DNA of 64,000 nucleotides, taken from assembly GCA_001466705.2 (NCBI GenBank), contig LATX02000078.1, forward strand, positions 62,001 through 126,000, given 5' to 3'. A program made the position numbers and the translations under genes. The stretch comes from Moniliophthora roreri. Taxonomy: Eukaryota > Basidiomycota > Agaricomycetes > Agaricales > Marasmiaceae. The notes under the pieces were generated by a model, which was not told the origin of the DNA, searched no databases, and worked only from the letters and a program-made list of their open reading frames with translations. The stretch's first letter is position 1. The number at the start of each line of letters is the position of its first letter. Below, piece after piece: positions 11,144 through 23,494 of the stretch.

Positions 11144-12577
11144 ATGACTCGAGAGCCATCAATTGCCCAGCGCCTGCCCTCGGATGTTTTGAAGCACCTT
11201 TTCGATTTCTGCATCGAAGGAGTTAGATCAACAAAACGACGTGATCGTCTCCCGCTCGTGCTTTCGCGTGTTTCGTCCTCATGGCGCTCCTCCACCCTAG
11301 ACATGCCCCATCTCTGGGCGTACCTCCAAATTGGCACGTCCAGATCGAACTCCATACACCTTCTGTACGCGCGTCGTCTACAACTCGCCAGGGCCCTTCC
11401 CATTACAATCGATATCCACGCAGACAGGGAACTCACACCGGAAGAGCTATCCTTAATCCAGTCCTATTCAAACCGCATCGCAAAACTCATCATTAATCCC
11501 TTCGGTTACATTTACCTCTCCTGCAGTTTAATCAACCAATTTCGGCAGATTGTTTTCACAAATCTAGTCCAGTTCGATTATACCATCGATTCTGCCCCCG
11601 AAAGTCACATTCGTATCACGAGAGACAACTTGTCTGCACCGTTCATGTTGCCAGTCGTACAGCATCACAGGATCCAATGGGGTTCTTGGCCGTTCGGGAA
11701 CATTACATCCTTGACTTTGCAGTTCCTTTATCCCAGCCCTCGACCTCGATACACGGAACTCCGAGAGATTCTCACCCAATGCCAAAGTACACTCCAGTAC
11801 CTCAACTTGGAGGACAGAGGACCCAAAATGGATGTCGATGGTCGCATGGCCTGGAGTCGAATAACGTTCCCTCGCCTGCGTTCGCTGTATATCGGGTACG
11901 TCGAGAATGAGCAGCTTTTCCTCGACTACAACATCCAAGCGCCCAACCTCAAGTTCCTGACCATTCGGAATCTTTTCGTCTGCCCTCCGAGTGCAGTTGC
12001 AGCTTCATCTTTCACTGACATCACTGCACCTCCCGGTGCCTTCGTGGAACTGCTTCTTACATCGTTTATGCCGCAGCCAGATTTGGATCCACCGATTCCG
12101 GGTGTCACTAGGTTGAAGCAGCTCGCTCTCATTGGTGAGACAATGGACTGTGGATACCAAATGTTCAGGACATTCTTGGCTAACAATCCGCGGCTGGAGG
12201 ATTTGACTCTCTACTTCCCTCGATATGCCCCCATCTTTCATTATTACAACGCGTTTTTCGAGTCGAATGAGCAAGACCAGTCGGCTCTGCCTCGGCTGAG
12301 TCGTCTTATGCTCTCGAATAGCGTCTTGATGTTGGATTATTTGAGGCGAAGGCCAGCCAAGTCTAAGCCATTGGATGAGGTTGTGTTGACTACCATGGCA
12401 TATCACCAGTTGCTTGAGAAAGTGCTGGAGGCGAAGCTTGAAGGGGAAGATATTGTGAAGACATTGGTTTCACATATAACCAATTTGCTGGTTATCGAGG
12501 ATCCGATTGAAAAGTCGCATGTTTCGATGGAGCCGTATATGGAGGTGATTACTGATGGGGTTTGGCGGAGGGTTTGA
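11144..12577 (+). CDS. F-box protein
   Basis: Intronless gene for a 477-aa protein. The N-terminus carries an F-box-like motif (LPSDVLKHLFDFC, residues about 11-23, then LVLSRVSSSWRSSTLDMPHLWAYL), typical of the very large agaric F-box family that recruits substrates to SCF ubiquitin ligases through Skp1. The remainder has spaced Leu-rich segments (LRSLYIGYVENEQLF, LKFLTIRNLFV, LKQLALIG, LEDLTLYF), consistent with a degenerate leucine-rich-repeat substrate-binding region. There is no signal peptide or membrane segment. The ATG at 11144 is the first in frame and sits directly before the F-box. The substrate cannot be inferred. Confidence 0.85.
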   Translation: MTREPSIAQRLPSDVLKHLFDFCIEGVRSTKRRDRLPLVLSRVSSSWRSSTLDMPHLWAYLQIGTSRSNSIHLLYARRLQLARALPITIDIHADRELTPEELSLIQSYSNRIAKLIINPFGYIYLSCSLINQFRQIVFTNLVQFDYTIDSAPESHIRITRDNLSAPFMLPVVQHHRIQWGSWPFGNITSLTLQFLYPSPRPRYTELREILTQCQSTLQYLNLEDRGPKMDVDGRMAWSRITFPRLRSLYIGYVENEQLFLDYNIQAPNLKFLTIRNLFVCPPSAVAASSFTDITAPPGAFVELLLTSFMPQPDLDPPIPGVTRLKQLALIGETMDCGYQMFRTFLANNPRLEDLTLYFPRYAPIFHYYNAFFESNEQDQSALPRLSRLMLSNSVLMLDYLRRRPAKSKPLDEVVLTTMAYHQLLEKVLEAKLEGEDIVKTLVSHITNLLVIEDPIEKSHVSMEPYMEVITDGVWRRV

Positions 12578-12936
12578 AGCGTAGGGACCAACCCACTAGC
12601 GTTTCTTGTTTATTTCTTGATCATTTCTTGTTCCCATTCGGGTAGGACCACATTCACTAGTAGCAGTACATTAGACCATGCTATACTTGGAGGATATAAA
12701 TCAATAATTTACCTTGTAACTTACCCTGGAAGAGTGTAACCGAATGACAACGAACGACAACGGTCAAACCGGAAACCGGCCGGTAGCGGCCTGCTGCACG
12801 TGGTCGGATCCATGACGCATGAATCAACAACTGCCTTTACAGTACCCCTCAACGACGTTCCTTGTTCCGGGATTTGTCCCTCGATTGGCTTGGAATACGG
12901 AGATTTTGCTCTAGAGACAACCTAACTTTCAGTTTA
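12578..12936. other. intergenic, promoter of Rab gene
   Basis: No gene seen. It includes the leader of the Rab18-like gene; an in-frame extension upstream of its ATG to 12862 looks like leader. Confidence 0.5.
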
Positions 12937-13814
<878 letters not shown>

Positions 13815-14497
13815 TTCCCTACTTTTACGACTTTATTTACATCACGGACTCGACGTCAATTCTCATCATGACCGCAAGTACTCTGGATAGATACTGATAT
13901 ACCTACATGTATACACGCGACTCTTATGATATCTCTTTGATACCACTTACTTACGAGAGGTATAATGCTACTCTATGGTTTCAGGATCAACCTTTTAGAA
14001 ATTAACCGTCGCTGTCCACGACTCGTTTCAGTGTTGCAGCCAAATAAGCCCCCACGTGTGGTGCCGGTGATGCGTAGATGAACTACTCGTTCATCGTCGA
14101 GATTTCAGCGGCAGAACATTACTATATTTTGCTTTTCTCCGTCCTTTCAGTGTCAAAAACAACTCTATTCCGAGTTTAGGCTCCACACTTTCGAGGTGCG
14201 TCACCAACCGATCCTCACTCCATTTTCTTTACTTAGGAAATTCGGAATTTTGTTCTCCACCTCGAAGGGGGACCCCGTTTCGAAACATAAACTGACCATT
14301 CGTTGAATATCCGTGCTGAACAGTGCCAAATCATAATTACATCAAGTTCGATATTCCCCAAGCAAGGTTCTTGAATCTCCAGCTTCCAACTTTGTACCTG
14401 AGCCAACCCTACAATGTCTCTCACAATCAACCCGCAGTCGAAAAGCCGAACTACCTCGCATTTAGCATCTTCAGAAAACGTCAGGTGCCTTCGCGAG
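13815..14497. other. intergenic
   Basis: 3' flanks of the Rab gene (plus) and the HET gene (minus), which converge here. No supported gene. Confidence 0.5.
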
Positions 14498-16138
14498 TCA
14501 ATCTTCTTCAATATGAATAACTGCATCCCCACGAAACGTTCCAGGAGGGAGGGGATCGGGTCCTCCAATCGCGAAAGTATGTTCTTGCCATTCTCCCTGG
14601 ATGACTGGCTCAAATACCTCACCTAGAGTGACCGCTGCTGACCTGTGATATTTTCTGTTTGCATGTTCTTCCACAATAATGGCCCTGAGAGGGCTCAGAC
14701 GAGGGAGTACGAAAGGACCTGCGTTACTGTATGACGCTTCTGCCCTCGGATAATCCTGAGCATGCCCCAGGAAGATAATGAATGCACTATGATTCTCAAA
14801 GTCATTCCGCCTCAGAACCTTCCAAACCCTTCCATCTCTGGCCACCACACGTACATATGTCTTCTTGGTACCCAAGTCATCGTTCTGTGTTGAGCTGAAC
14901 GTTCTCCTTTCGACAGCCTTCTTTGTATCCACGACTGGTGCGGCTTTACTCGTGATGGTAACATAGCCGTCGTCATCCATACTCCCGCTAGGAAGATCCT
15001 TGACCCACCACAAGGTCAGCTCCCACTGCTGCTCGTTACTCGCCGTTGGGAAGCTGATTTCCCCTGCGACATTAGTCGATGGAAACTCTGGGAACGAAGA
15101 GAGAAAGCGGCTGGGCGGGATATCATATGCCATCACTAGCCAGGTAGGCTTCCCGCCTCTTTGCAAGATCTCTTTTGCTAGTGCTATCGTTGCGCCTACC
15201 CTGTCGTCCTTGTGGAACAATCGTGGGTCCAGCGTCACACCAAAGATTCTCATAATGCTCAGCACCATGTCGACCGGACGCGATGAAGTTCGCCAGAACG
15301 AGTTCTGCCACATCGCATGTGCTTTAGCTTCAGGATCTTCAGCGTCCATGCCGCGAATGAGGGATCCGGTCAATGTACCATCTGGCAGGTCTCCCAGAAT
15401 CGTTGGTGAGATGTCATCACGTTCCTCAAATCCATCCGCTGATTTCCATCCCAAGGCTTCAGGGTATGTACAGGCTTCGAGGATCTCACGGAGAGGCACC
15501 ATCGCTGATTCCTTCCGCTTCACTTCTCTGATGGTACCCTTTACACCACCATTGTATCCTTCCCACCTGCCGGAGCCATATTCCCATCTGAATAGTACCA
15601 TGGAGCGTTTGGGTGCTGTAATTTCCTGCAAAGTCCAGCCACGCTCTATCCACGTTGTCTCTTCTTCCTCCGTCACAAGCCGCCTGATGCCACCTGGCAG
15701 CACCAGGCAGATTTTGCAATTTAGGTACACCCCATACATCCGTGTAATCTGCCAGGCTTTATCGTCTTTGCTAGTTTGCATAATGCATAATCTGTCGAGC
15801 CATAGGTATGGCGCTTCTTCCATAAGTGCGGCGGTGCATACGTGAAGCAGAACATTGATTCCGACTGGATCGCCATCTTCTGCGCCTTTCACGGAAAAGG
15901 CGCCAAGGTCGGAATCAGTCGTATCTGTATCCAGGGGATTTCCGCGCCAGACATAAGATATCGCAGCGTACGTGATAGCGGTGATGGAGCCTGTAAATTC
16001 GTAGATACAGAGAGACTGTCGTTGAGCAAAATGAGAGCAGTCGATTAGACGATAATGACATGGCTTGGCAACTGTAGAGAAATCAATAAATGAATCTGCT
16101 AATTGGTCGAAGGAAACGTTGTAGATTATTCGTGACAT
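14498..16138 (-). CDS. HET-domain (heterokaryon incompatibility) protein
   Basis: Intronless gene, 546 aa. The HET domain is a fungal TIR-like module found in nonself-recognition proteins that trigger cell death after hyphal fusion. Its three signature blocks are present in order: AISYVWRG (residues 59-66), LWLDRLCIMQ (112-121, usually LWID.lCI.Q) and IERGWTLQE (164-172, usually R.WT.QE). The region after 175 shows no NACHT, WD or other recognised module. The start is taken at MSRIIYNVS; the frame is open 27 codons further upstream to 16219. HET loci evolve quickly and are often surrounded by repeats. Whether this one determines incompatibility cannot be read from sequence. Confidence 0.85.
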   Translation of the reverse strand: MSRIIYNVSFDQLADSFIDFSTVAKPCHYRLIDCSHFAQRQSLCIYEFTGSITAITYAAISYVWRGNPLDTDTTDSDLGAFSVKGAEDGDPVGINVLLHVCTAALMEEAPYLWLDRLCIMQTSKDDKAWQITRMYGVYLNCKICLVLPGGIRRLVTEEEETTWIERGWTLQEITAPKRSMVLFRWEYGSGRWEGYNGGVKGTIREVKRKESAMVPLREILEACTYPEALGWKSADGFEERDDISPTILGDLPDGTLTGSLIRGMDAEDPEAKAHAMWQNSFWRTSSRPVDMVLSIMRIFGVTLDPRLFHKDDRVGATIALAKEILQRGGKPTWLVMAYDIPPSRFLSSFPEFPSTNVAGEISFPTASNEQQWELTLWWVKDLPSGSMDDDGYVTITSKAAPVVDTKKAVERRTFSSTQNDDLGTKKTYVRVVARDGRVWKVLRRNDFENHSAFIIFLGHAQDYPRAEASYSNAGPFVLPRLSPLRAIIVEEHANRKYHRSAAVTLGEVFEPVIQGEWQEHTFAIGGPDPLPPGTFRGDAVIHIEED

Positions 16139-17233
16139 GGAATTAGAGTCGTAATGCTGTAGAGGTGCAGAAAGAACAGAGCATCTGAAAAGGCCGACCG
16201 GCATTTCGGATTTCGGCAAATCCCTGCTTCAAATCTTCGGTTGAGGACTTAGGCTTTAGGCCATACTTTGGGGTGATGGTGAAGAACTGCAGACAGAGGT
16301 GAGCCCGGTACCGGAACCAAATTCTTACGAGTCTCATTACACCTTTTACAGTGAATAATCCACGTCAACCCCTCATCATGGCTTACTGTAACGAGTTACA
16401 AGAAGTCTTTTCTGCTTAGAGTATCATGATGTATACATCTATAGCCGGGAAATAGCCGAAAAGCATCGAGTCTCTGCATGCACTGTCTAAAGGGCTCAGA
16501 ACAAAGTGAGGACTGGTGAAAATTAAACATACCTGTGGGCGCTCAGTGTCAGCTGTTCCCTCCGTTATTACAGCGTTTCTGGAAACGTTATAGGGTTGCG
16601 ACACTCCAAAGCTGGCGCCCCAAACAAGGGTTTAGCGCCGAAAATTGAGCCCCAAATGCTTAGCATCATTGGGGAAGGGCCGGGTTACAGATCTAACCCC
16701 AAATGTTCGAAGCCAACCTAGGCTAGAGACCAATCTCTGAGAGAGAGCTCACAATGACTCGGTGTCTCTAGCCCACATAACCTAAGCCTCGCCTTTCCAG
16801 ATGAACATGCCGTGACTGTAAATTCCGTAAACCAAGGTCCAAGGGCAGAAACCATGGCGCGAAATAGTGACTGTAATCATCTCCTCAGATAACCCCCAGA
16901 ACCTCGTGCCGAAGTACCCCAGAAATCCCCGAGTTTGCCCCGAGTCCAAAGTGGTTATCTTAACTTTGGCCACAGCCTGAGCTGAACGAGGCAAGAAGGC
17001 TTGATTCATTCGGCCCTATTGCCGCAGCTGTGGGGTCGAATCAAGTTTTGATACGTATGAGCACATCCCGCAGAGGGTAGAAGAAAGAGGGACACTGGAG
17101 TGAACAAACAAAGCACACGCCAGGGTCGCGTGGTAAATATGACTAGCCAAGGTCGTTATCAGGCCGAAACGGGGTAGTCGGGATACGCAAGCACTACTTG
17201 CTTCACAACCACCACCATCTCCACAGCTACACT
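16139..17233. other. intergenic
   Basis: About 1.1 kb without a supported gene. It contains a short imperfect palindrome at 16650-16674 (CCCCAA...TTGGGG arms). A minus-strand frame starts at 16604 (MSQPYNVSRNAV...) and reaches a good donor after 24 codons, but no following exon could be joined. The right 500 nt is the fungalysin promoter. Confidence 0.4.
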
Positions 17234-17240
17234 TATATAA
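17234..17240 (+). promoter_or_regulatory. TATA box of fungalysin gene
   Basis: TATATAA lies 72 nt before the ATG at 17306, the usual distance when a short leader is present. Confidence 0.5.
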
Positions 17241-17305
17241 ACTCGACTTTTCCCTTATATTTCTAGTCGTTCTCTCAGTCAAACTTCGTATTATTTCTTC
17301 CCAAG

Positions 17306-20079
17306 ATGCGTTGTTTACTCATCGCGTCTCTCGTTGCGGGTCTTGCTGGTCTTCCGAGCACTTCTGCGCACAGAAGGAATGGCAATGAAGGCTCCATGAA
17401 GCTCCGCAAGTCGCTTGGATTTGGTCCTGTGCTTCCTCACGCAGTCTTCAACTCTCTTCCGAAGGATGCTTCTTCATTCTTGCCCCCGAATCCCAATGCC
17501 GACCCTTTCGACGTTGCACGTCAGTTCATTGACGACACCCTCGGCGCTTCGTTCTCCGAAGGAAGCTCATATAGGATTCGTCCTGACTCGTATACCGATC
17601 CAATGACCGGTATCACCCATGTATACGCTCGTCAGTTAATAAATGGTCTCGAAGTCGCGGACGGTAACATGAACATCAACGTCAAGGAGGGAAGAATACT
17701 TTCCTACGGAAACTCGGTGTGTCCAATTATACCTCTCATACGGACACTTTATTAATATTTTTGCTCAGTTCCACAACGGCGTGCCCTCGTTGGTCGAAGA
17801 CAGCGAACTGCGTCATCCTCACCGCGAGTTTTGTGCGGACTTGACGACACATCTCGAGAAGCGTTACTCCGAGTTCTTGCAGCTTCAGAGCGACCAAGTT
17901 GTTTTGGACGGACACCGTGCTACGGACTTTGACGAGTGGGCTGGTCCTCTCGCCCACTTGCACTCCTCCAACTGTCTCTACCATGAAGTTCCGTATGAGC
18001 TGGCAAAGACTAAGCCTGCCACCGACCTTTTCGACCCTAGGGCGGCCCTACTTCAATTCATGGTTGCTGCTACCCCCAAACCCGAAGTTGTTAACGCGAT
18101 CCTTGGCAACTACGAGAGTCATTTGGAGCAGATGACATTCAGCGGCTTGAGCCACCTTGCTCCCGTTGACGAGCCTTCGTATCTCTACATCCAGGGTGTT
18201 CCCGACACTGTCAACCCGGTCAAGTCTCATCTGGCCTATGTTCAGGTCCCGACTAAGGATGGCAAGTCGACGGATCTCAACCTTGTCTGGAAGGTACGTA
18301 ATTCATTACCTCTAGTGCACGTGCAATAAGTTCATACGTGGCCTTTCAGTTTGAGGTCGAGATGCAGGATAACTGGTACGAAGTTGCAGTTTCAGCACAA
18401 GCTCCCCACCGGATCATTTCCGTTGTCGACTGGGCCTCCGACGCACCCTTGCCCAAGCCATCTACTCCCAAATCTGGGACCTACAAGGTTTTCATCTGGG
18501 GTATGAACGATCCCTCAGAAGGCAAACGGACGACCGAGGAGGAGAACTACGACTCTTTGGCGTCTCCCATTGGTTGGCACTCGTTGCCTTTTGTAGTTGA
18601 CCCGTTATCAAAGGGCGTCAAACCCGGCAAGGCGTTCTTGAGAAACACCACAACTACCTGGGGTAATAACGTGAGCTCAATAGCACTTTGATGATAACGA
18701 TCCACTGACTGGGTTCGCTGCACAGGTTTTTGCTCAGGAGAATTGGGAAGGTGCTAACTCCTATCTCAATAACTATCGTCCGGATGGTGGTGAGGATTTG
18801 GTCTTCGACTTCAAGTACTCGCCCAAGTCTACGGAAAAGGGTGACGCTCTTGAGGAGGCAAAGAGTTACATCAACGCCACGGTTACTCAGCTCTTCTACA
18901 CCTCTAACCTGGTCCATGATCTATACTACAGGTAAGCTCCATTTCGATGGGTCGCTCTATTTCCTCATACTTACATCTTGTCATAGATACGGCTTCACCG
19001 AGGTTGCTGGTAACTTCCAACAGTACAACTTTGAACGCGGTGGTCGCGAGGGTGACGCCGTCATTGCCAATGCTCAAGATGGTTCTGGATTTAACAATGC
19101 CAACTTCATGACTCCTCCTGATGGCCAAAACGGTCGTATGCGCATGTACCTCTGGAACACTGCCGTTCCCTACCGAGACGGTGACTTGGAGGCTGGTATC
19201 GTTATCCACGAGCTTTCGCACGGTCTCAGCACCCGATTGACTGGTGGTCCGTTGAATTCTGGCTGTCTCGGCTGGGGTGAGAGTGGTGGTATGGGTGAAG
19301 GTTGGGGAGGTGTGTACTTCATTATCCCATTGCTTCGATTCGCAGCTCATCTGCTCTTACAGACTTCCTTGCCACTAGCATTCGTAGCACCGAGGAATAC
19401 TCTGACTGGCCAATGGGTGCGTGGGCTGCCAACAGGGAAGGTGGTATCAGGAACTACCCTTACTCGATGAACGAAACCATCAACCCGTCCACCTACAAGA
19501 CCCTTGATAAGCCTGGCTACTGGGGTGTTCACGCCATCGGTGAAGTCTGGGCTGAGATGCTCTGGGTCGTTGAACAGCGCCTTATCGTTGAGCACGGATT
19601 CTCCAAGACCTTGTTCCCTCCCAAACCCCTTGAAGACGGCACCATTCCTGAGGGTGACTTTTACAGGTCTGCTGTTGGTGACAAGCCTCTCATTCCCAAA
19701 CACGGTAACACCCTTGCTGTCCAGTACGTGCAATCCTTTTCTTACCTTTCGGTGTGGCATGACGCTAATATCAACTTAACTTTAGGCTCGTCATCAATGG
19801 AATGAAACTCCAACCTTGTTCACCATCCTTCTTCGACGCTCGTGATGCCATCATCCTTGCCGACGAAGAGCTCACAGGCGGAGAAAACTTCTGCACACTC
19901 TGGAAGGCATTCTCTGAGAGGGGATTGGGTGTTGATGCTAATGTCCAGGGACGAACTCCTTGGGGCGGAGGTATCCGAACAAATGTAAGTCCTCGATGAA
20001 GACGTCTGTCGATGGTGCATGATGCTGATTGGTGCCTATTTAGGGATATGCGGTACCGAAGGCTTGCACCGAGTACTAA
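17306..20079 (+). CDS. fungalysin, secreted M36 metalloprotease
   Basis: Secreted zinc endopeptidase of family M36, synthesised as a pre-pro-enzyme. Model: join(17306..17716,17769..18293,18350..18670,18726..18931,18987..19309,19363..19723,19786..19984,20044..20079), 793 aa. A signal peptide ([21 protein letters not shown]) is followed by an FTP-type propeptide ([19 protein letters not shown]). The mature domain carries HELSHG (His562 as first zinc ligand, Glu as catalytic base) and [12 protein letters not shown] (about 586-596), whose Glu is the third ligand. That motif is split by intron 5, which is typical. The end (AVPKACTEY) is encoded by a 36-nt last exon. All seven introns are phase-consistent. 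The enzyme is expected to digest extracellular protein. Confidence 0.94.
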
Positions 20080-20718
20080 GTACTGAAGGCCTGCACACGA
20101 TCATCATTCACCTAATGTTAGAGCATCTATCTGTCACGATCTTGCATATCCCCCGTTAGTCCGGCTTATTTTTACTTTGTACAATTAGTTTTAGTGAGTA
20201 TGTGGTTAGGAAGCAATATACGAGCACTTATCATGACAATGTGGAGCACCCTGGGTAGCTCCCAGCGGTAGACCTGTAACCGGTTCTCCCCCAACCATAG
20301 TAAGCATGTGGTGACCTTGCGGGTTGGATGAATCTCTCAGGGAGATGACTGAAGATGATTGCAAGTATAGATTTGGGAATGGAAATACTGCATTCTAGAA
20401 TTGACAGAAGCTCATTTAGCTCATCAGTTTGTCCCCCGGCTGCAGGATTGATTACAAGTATAGATTTACAGTAACAGAAAGAAACGACGGGCAGCTCGTT
20501 CAGGGTTACTGAAGGCGGCCAGGGCAGTTGTGGACTCCATAGCGTTGGGTACACAAGTAATCACAATTATAGATTTGATTTGATGCGAAAAAAAAAGACG
20601 ATACAGTGTAGTCCAGAAAGCAGGCAGCACATTTTGAAAATTTACTAGCCCGCAACGGTACGACGATCCTCGTACAAAGCTCGATTGAGATATCCATGTC
20701 TATCGACTCGTAGTTGCA
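20080..20718. other. intergenic between convergent genes
   Basis: 3' flanks of fungalysin (plus) and the ACS permease (minus). No supported gene. The phrase ACAAGTATAGATTT occurs near 20363 and 20455 (first copy GCAAGTATAGATTT), a short direct repeat. Confidence 0.45.
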
Positions 20719-23494
20719 TTACAACGTGAAACGGAAATCCGGATGACGGTCACCTACAGAGAATGAGTGAGCGAAAAGAGAACATCCCGGCAATCAGAGT
20801 AACAACTTACCTATGGGCGCACGCGTTTTCCCAGATTCGTAGAGTTCCTGGTATTCTATCAAGTTATTCTGGCGACGGCCTTCGGCTCGAGCCTTGTTCT
20901 CCCATGTGCAATATAGCCTACGAGTATTTTGAGCGACGTGTGAGTGATTAGAATTCGTTTATTTCAACCTACACGTTAGCAGCGATGAGAACCCATGCCA
21001 AACATAGGAATGCGAGTGCGATGCTGTGCCCCTTGATATATTTAGGTGCTTGATCTGGCGTAAGAGGTGAGGTCGTGGACCGGATATCAAGTTGCGCAAT
21101 CATACCCTGTGTGTATGCGAATGTAGCGACGAAGCCCCTGTCGGTCCATCAGAACGGCCGGAAATAACTTTGGAGAAGAAATGACAACGCACCCGCAGTT
21201 AGCTATGGCGAGCTGCAAAGCAGTCGTCGTTGCTTTCTTGAAATGACCACTGCTATTGTTCGGAAGTATAGACCTGACCGGATGATTCATCAATCAATTA
21301 TCACCGCGGTGGCCCGAAAGAACTCACAGAATACATGGCCCTGAAGGATAACTGCGAAGTTGCGAGGTTGAGAGTCAGCTGACCACTGGAGAAGGTCACA
21401 TCGAAAAACGTACACCCCGGTAGCCATCAAGAACACAGCTGCATAGCGGGCCGTGTTTGTCGTTGCAACGATGGCAAGTATGTAGCCTGCGCGGTCAATC
21501 CGAGTGAGTATAGCGCTTCAACACTGATAATGTGGTACCAACCAGCAATGGCGATAGGCAAGCAAATTAGAATGAAAGGTCCTCGCCAACGTAATCGGTC
21601 ACTCAGGAACGCCACAACAACTAAGGTTTAGATGAGAGGTCAGCTCTCAGTTACGCCGCGATGTGTTAGGACCGTTCATACCGGTGATAACAGTGGCTGG
21701 AACGTAAGGCGGGACTGAATACCCGAAGAAATGGAATTGGGTGAGAGAATTAGATATCCAGGGTTTAACACAGGAAGTGCCTTCATACCGGTGCGTAATT
21801 GGGCCTCTGGTCCAGAGTACCCTAATCCCGAGACGATGGTAGGTCTATTAAGGTTCAGTCAGTTGGAGAAGAATCTACGAGGACCTAAGGGCTTACAGGA
21901 ATAGCGAATAAGAATACAGGCTGACGACAAGTCCGAAATAAGCGATGCCAGTGAGCCAGGTCTGGATATCCAAGAAACCTGAGAAGTGAAGGTTATCCAC
22001 AAGTGCTTCGTGGTTCTCGCGGGAGGGGGAAAGCGCACCTCTCTTGATCTCTCTCCACTCGAATTGTTCTTCTTCTTGATCTACGGGAGCAGGGGTGAAT
22101 GGTTGCGGGGTCTCCTCCAAACGAGACTCGTCTTGCTTTTCTGAGAGAGACGGGGAGGATCGTTCTTTGAGGACGTCTGTAACGCTTGCAGCTACGTGAT
22201 CAGATCTGAATCGTTGAACTGAGGGTGGTTTTCGGTTGTTAATGAGAAGAAAGGTAATAATTATGAAGACTAACCGGCGAATGTTCTCTCTTCCTCGGTA
22301 AAGAACTTGGCAGTGGCAAGGGTCTCCGGCAAAAAGATCGCAGCGACGCCAGCAAGCAAGATAGTTGCCATTCCCTCCAGGATAAAGATCCATCGCCACC
22401 CGGCAAGACCACCGACACCCTCCATTTTGCTGATAGCAGTTGCTAGTATTCATTTGATGAGTTCCAGATAACAAAGAAACTGAATTGAAATCATACCCAG
22501 TAACCCTCCAAATGCTCCGCTGAGTGATGCTAATGGACTCTAGTCAGTATATGTCAGGGAGGCCAAATCATGTGTACGTACCAGATGCATAAAATATTCC
22601 TACTCTGATCCGTCAAGTAACCGAGTTAGCGAGACAAGTAAATTGAAGCAAAGCAGAAGCCTCACCGTAATTGAAGTTCGTGCCTTTTGTACAGCGTGCT
22701 CAGATAGAGAACCTGCTCGCAATCAGTTCATATTCAAGATACGGGGGAGATAGGCGAATACATACCATGCCAGGCAGTAATCCACCTTCGCAGAAACCGA
22801 GGAAGATACGAATAGCAAGAAGCCCTCCGAAGTTGTGAACCAGTCCCGTCAGCGTGGTTACGATACCCCAAACGCTCCAAGGAAGTCAGGAACAAGTTTC
22901 CCGAAGTAGCGCGGATAAACGAGAAGCATACCAGACAATGATAGGAAGCCAGCGCTGATTAAAAATAACTTTTAGATGAATTTCCGAGTACAATGCAAGG
23001 TCTACATACGTTCGGGCCCATGCGTTTCAGGATCCAGTTGGAAGGTAGTTCGATCAACAGATAGCTGGAGATTGGATGTCGATAAACGTCGACAGATATT
23101 CTGACGAAGTAGCACTACTCACGAGGCGTAGAAAACTGGATGACGCGAGATTCGATGAGTGGCCGGAGTTTGCTCAAGCATGAGGAGGGACGCACCTGTG
23201 AGCACAACGTTGAACTGATTACCATGTAGGTTGGCATCTCTCTCCAATCCGGCTATCCTTGTGAAACGTCTTAGTCCATTTAAGCAAACGAACACCAATG
23301 AGTATCACCTTGCATTCCCAATGTTACTCCTGTCTATAAAGTTGGCCAACCACAACTAGAGCGATGATAAGGACACGCGGGTTGTAAGATAAGGTCGTTT
23401 CACATACCAAAGCCAGAGGTGGTAGGATGTGACAGTCGAGTTTCCAGAGAACCTTTTTGGTCATCTCGCGTTCGTATGCGGTTGCCGCAGACAT
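20719..23494 (-). CDS. MFS permease, anion:cation symporter (Dal5/Tna1-like)
   Basis: Plasma-membrane proton symporter of the ACS family, whose yeast members move allantoate, nicotinate, pantothenate or similar anions. The gene has many small exons; the first two are 23494..23408 and 23355..23309. The protein starts MSAATAYEREMTKKVLWKLD; then come LWLANFIDRSNIGNAR (TM1 and the family hallmark), IAGLERDANLHGNQFN, LLIELPSNWILKRMGP, IVTTLTGLVHNFGGLL, FLGFCEGGLLPGM and GGLAGWRWIFILEGM, where the loop 6-7 domain begins. An unusually long hydrophilic loop (rich in Glu, Ser, Pro; about 22,200-21,960) lies between the two halves. The C-terminal half ends with TPDQAPKYIKGHSIAL and NKARAEGRRQNNLIEYQELY; the last exon encodes DRHPDFRFTL. 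The substrate cannot be told from sequence. Confidence 0.85.

Noticed and set aside
14397..16604. Similar text SQPYNVS in frames on opposite sides of the HET gene
   Set aside because: The resemblance is seven residues only and the flanking bases do not align, so it is not an inverted repeat.
16650..16674. Palindrome CCCCAA...TTGGGG
   Set aside because: Short and imperfect; expected by chance at this frequency, with no associated gene end or terminator-like context.
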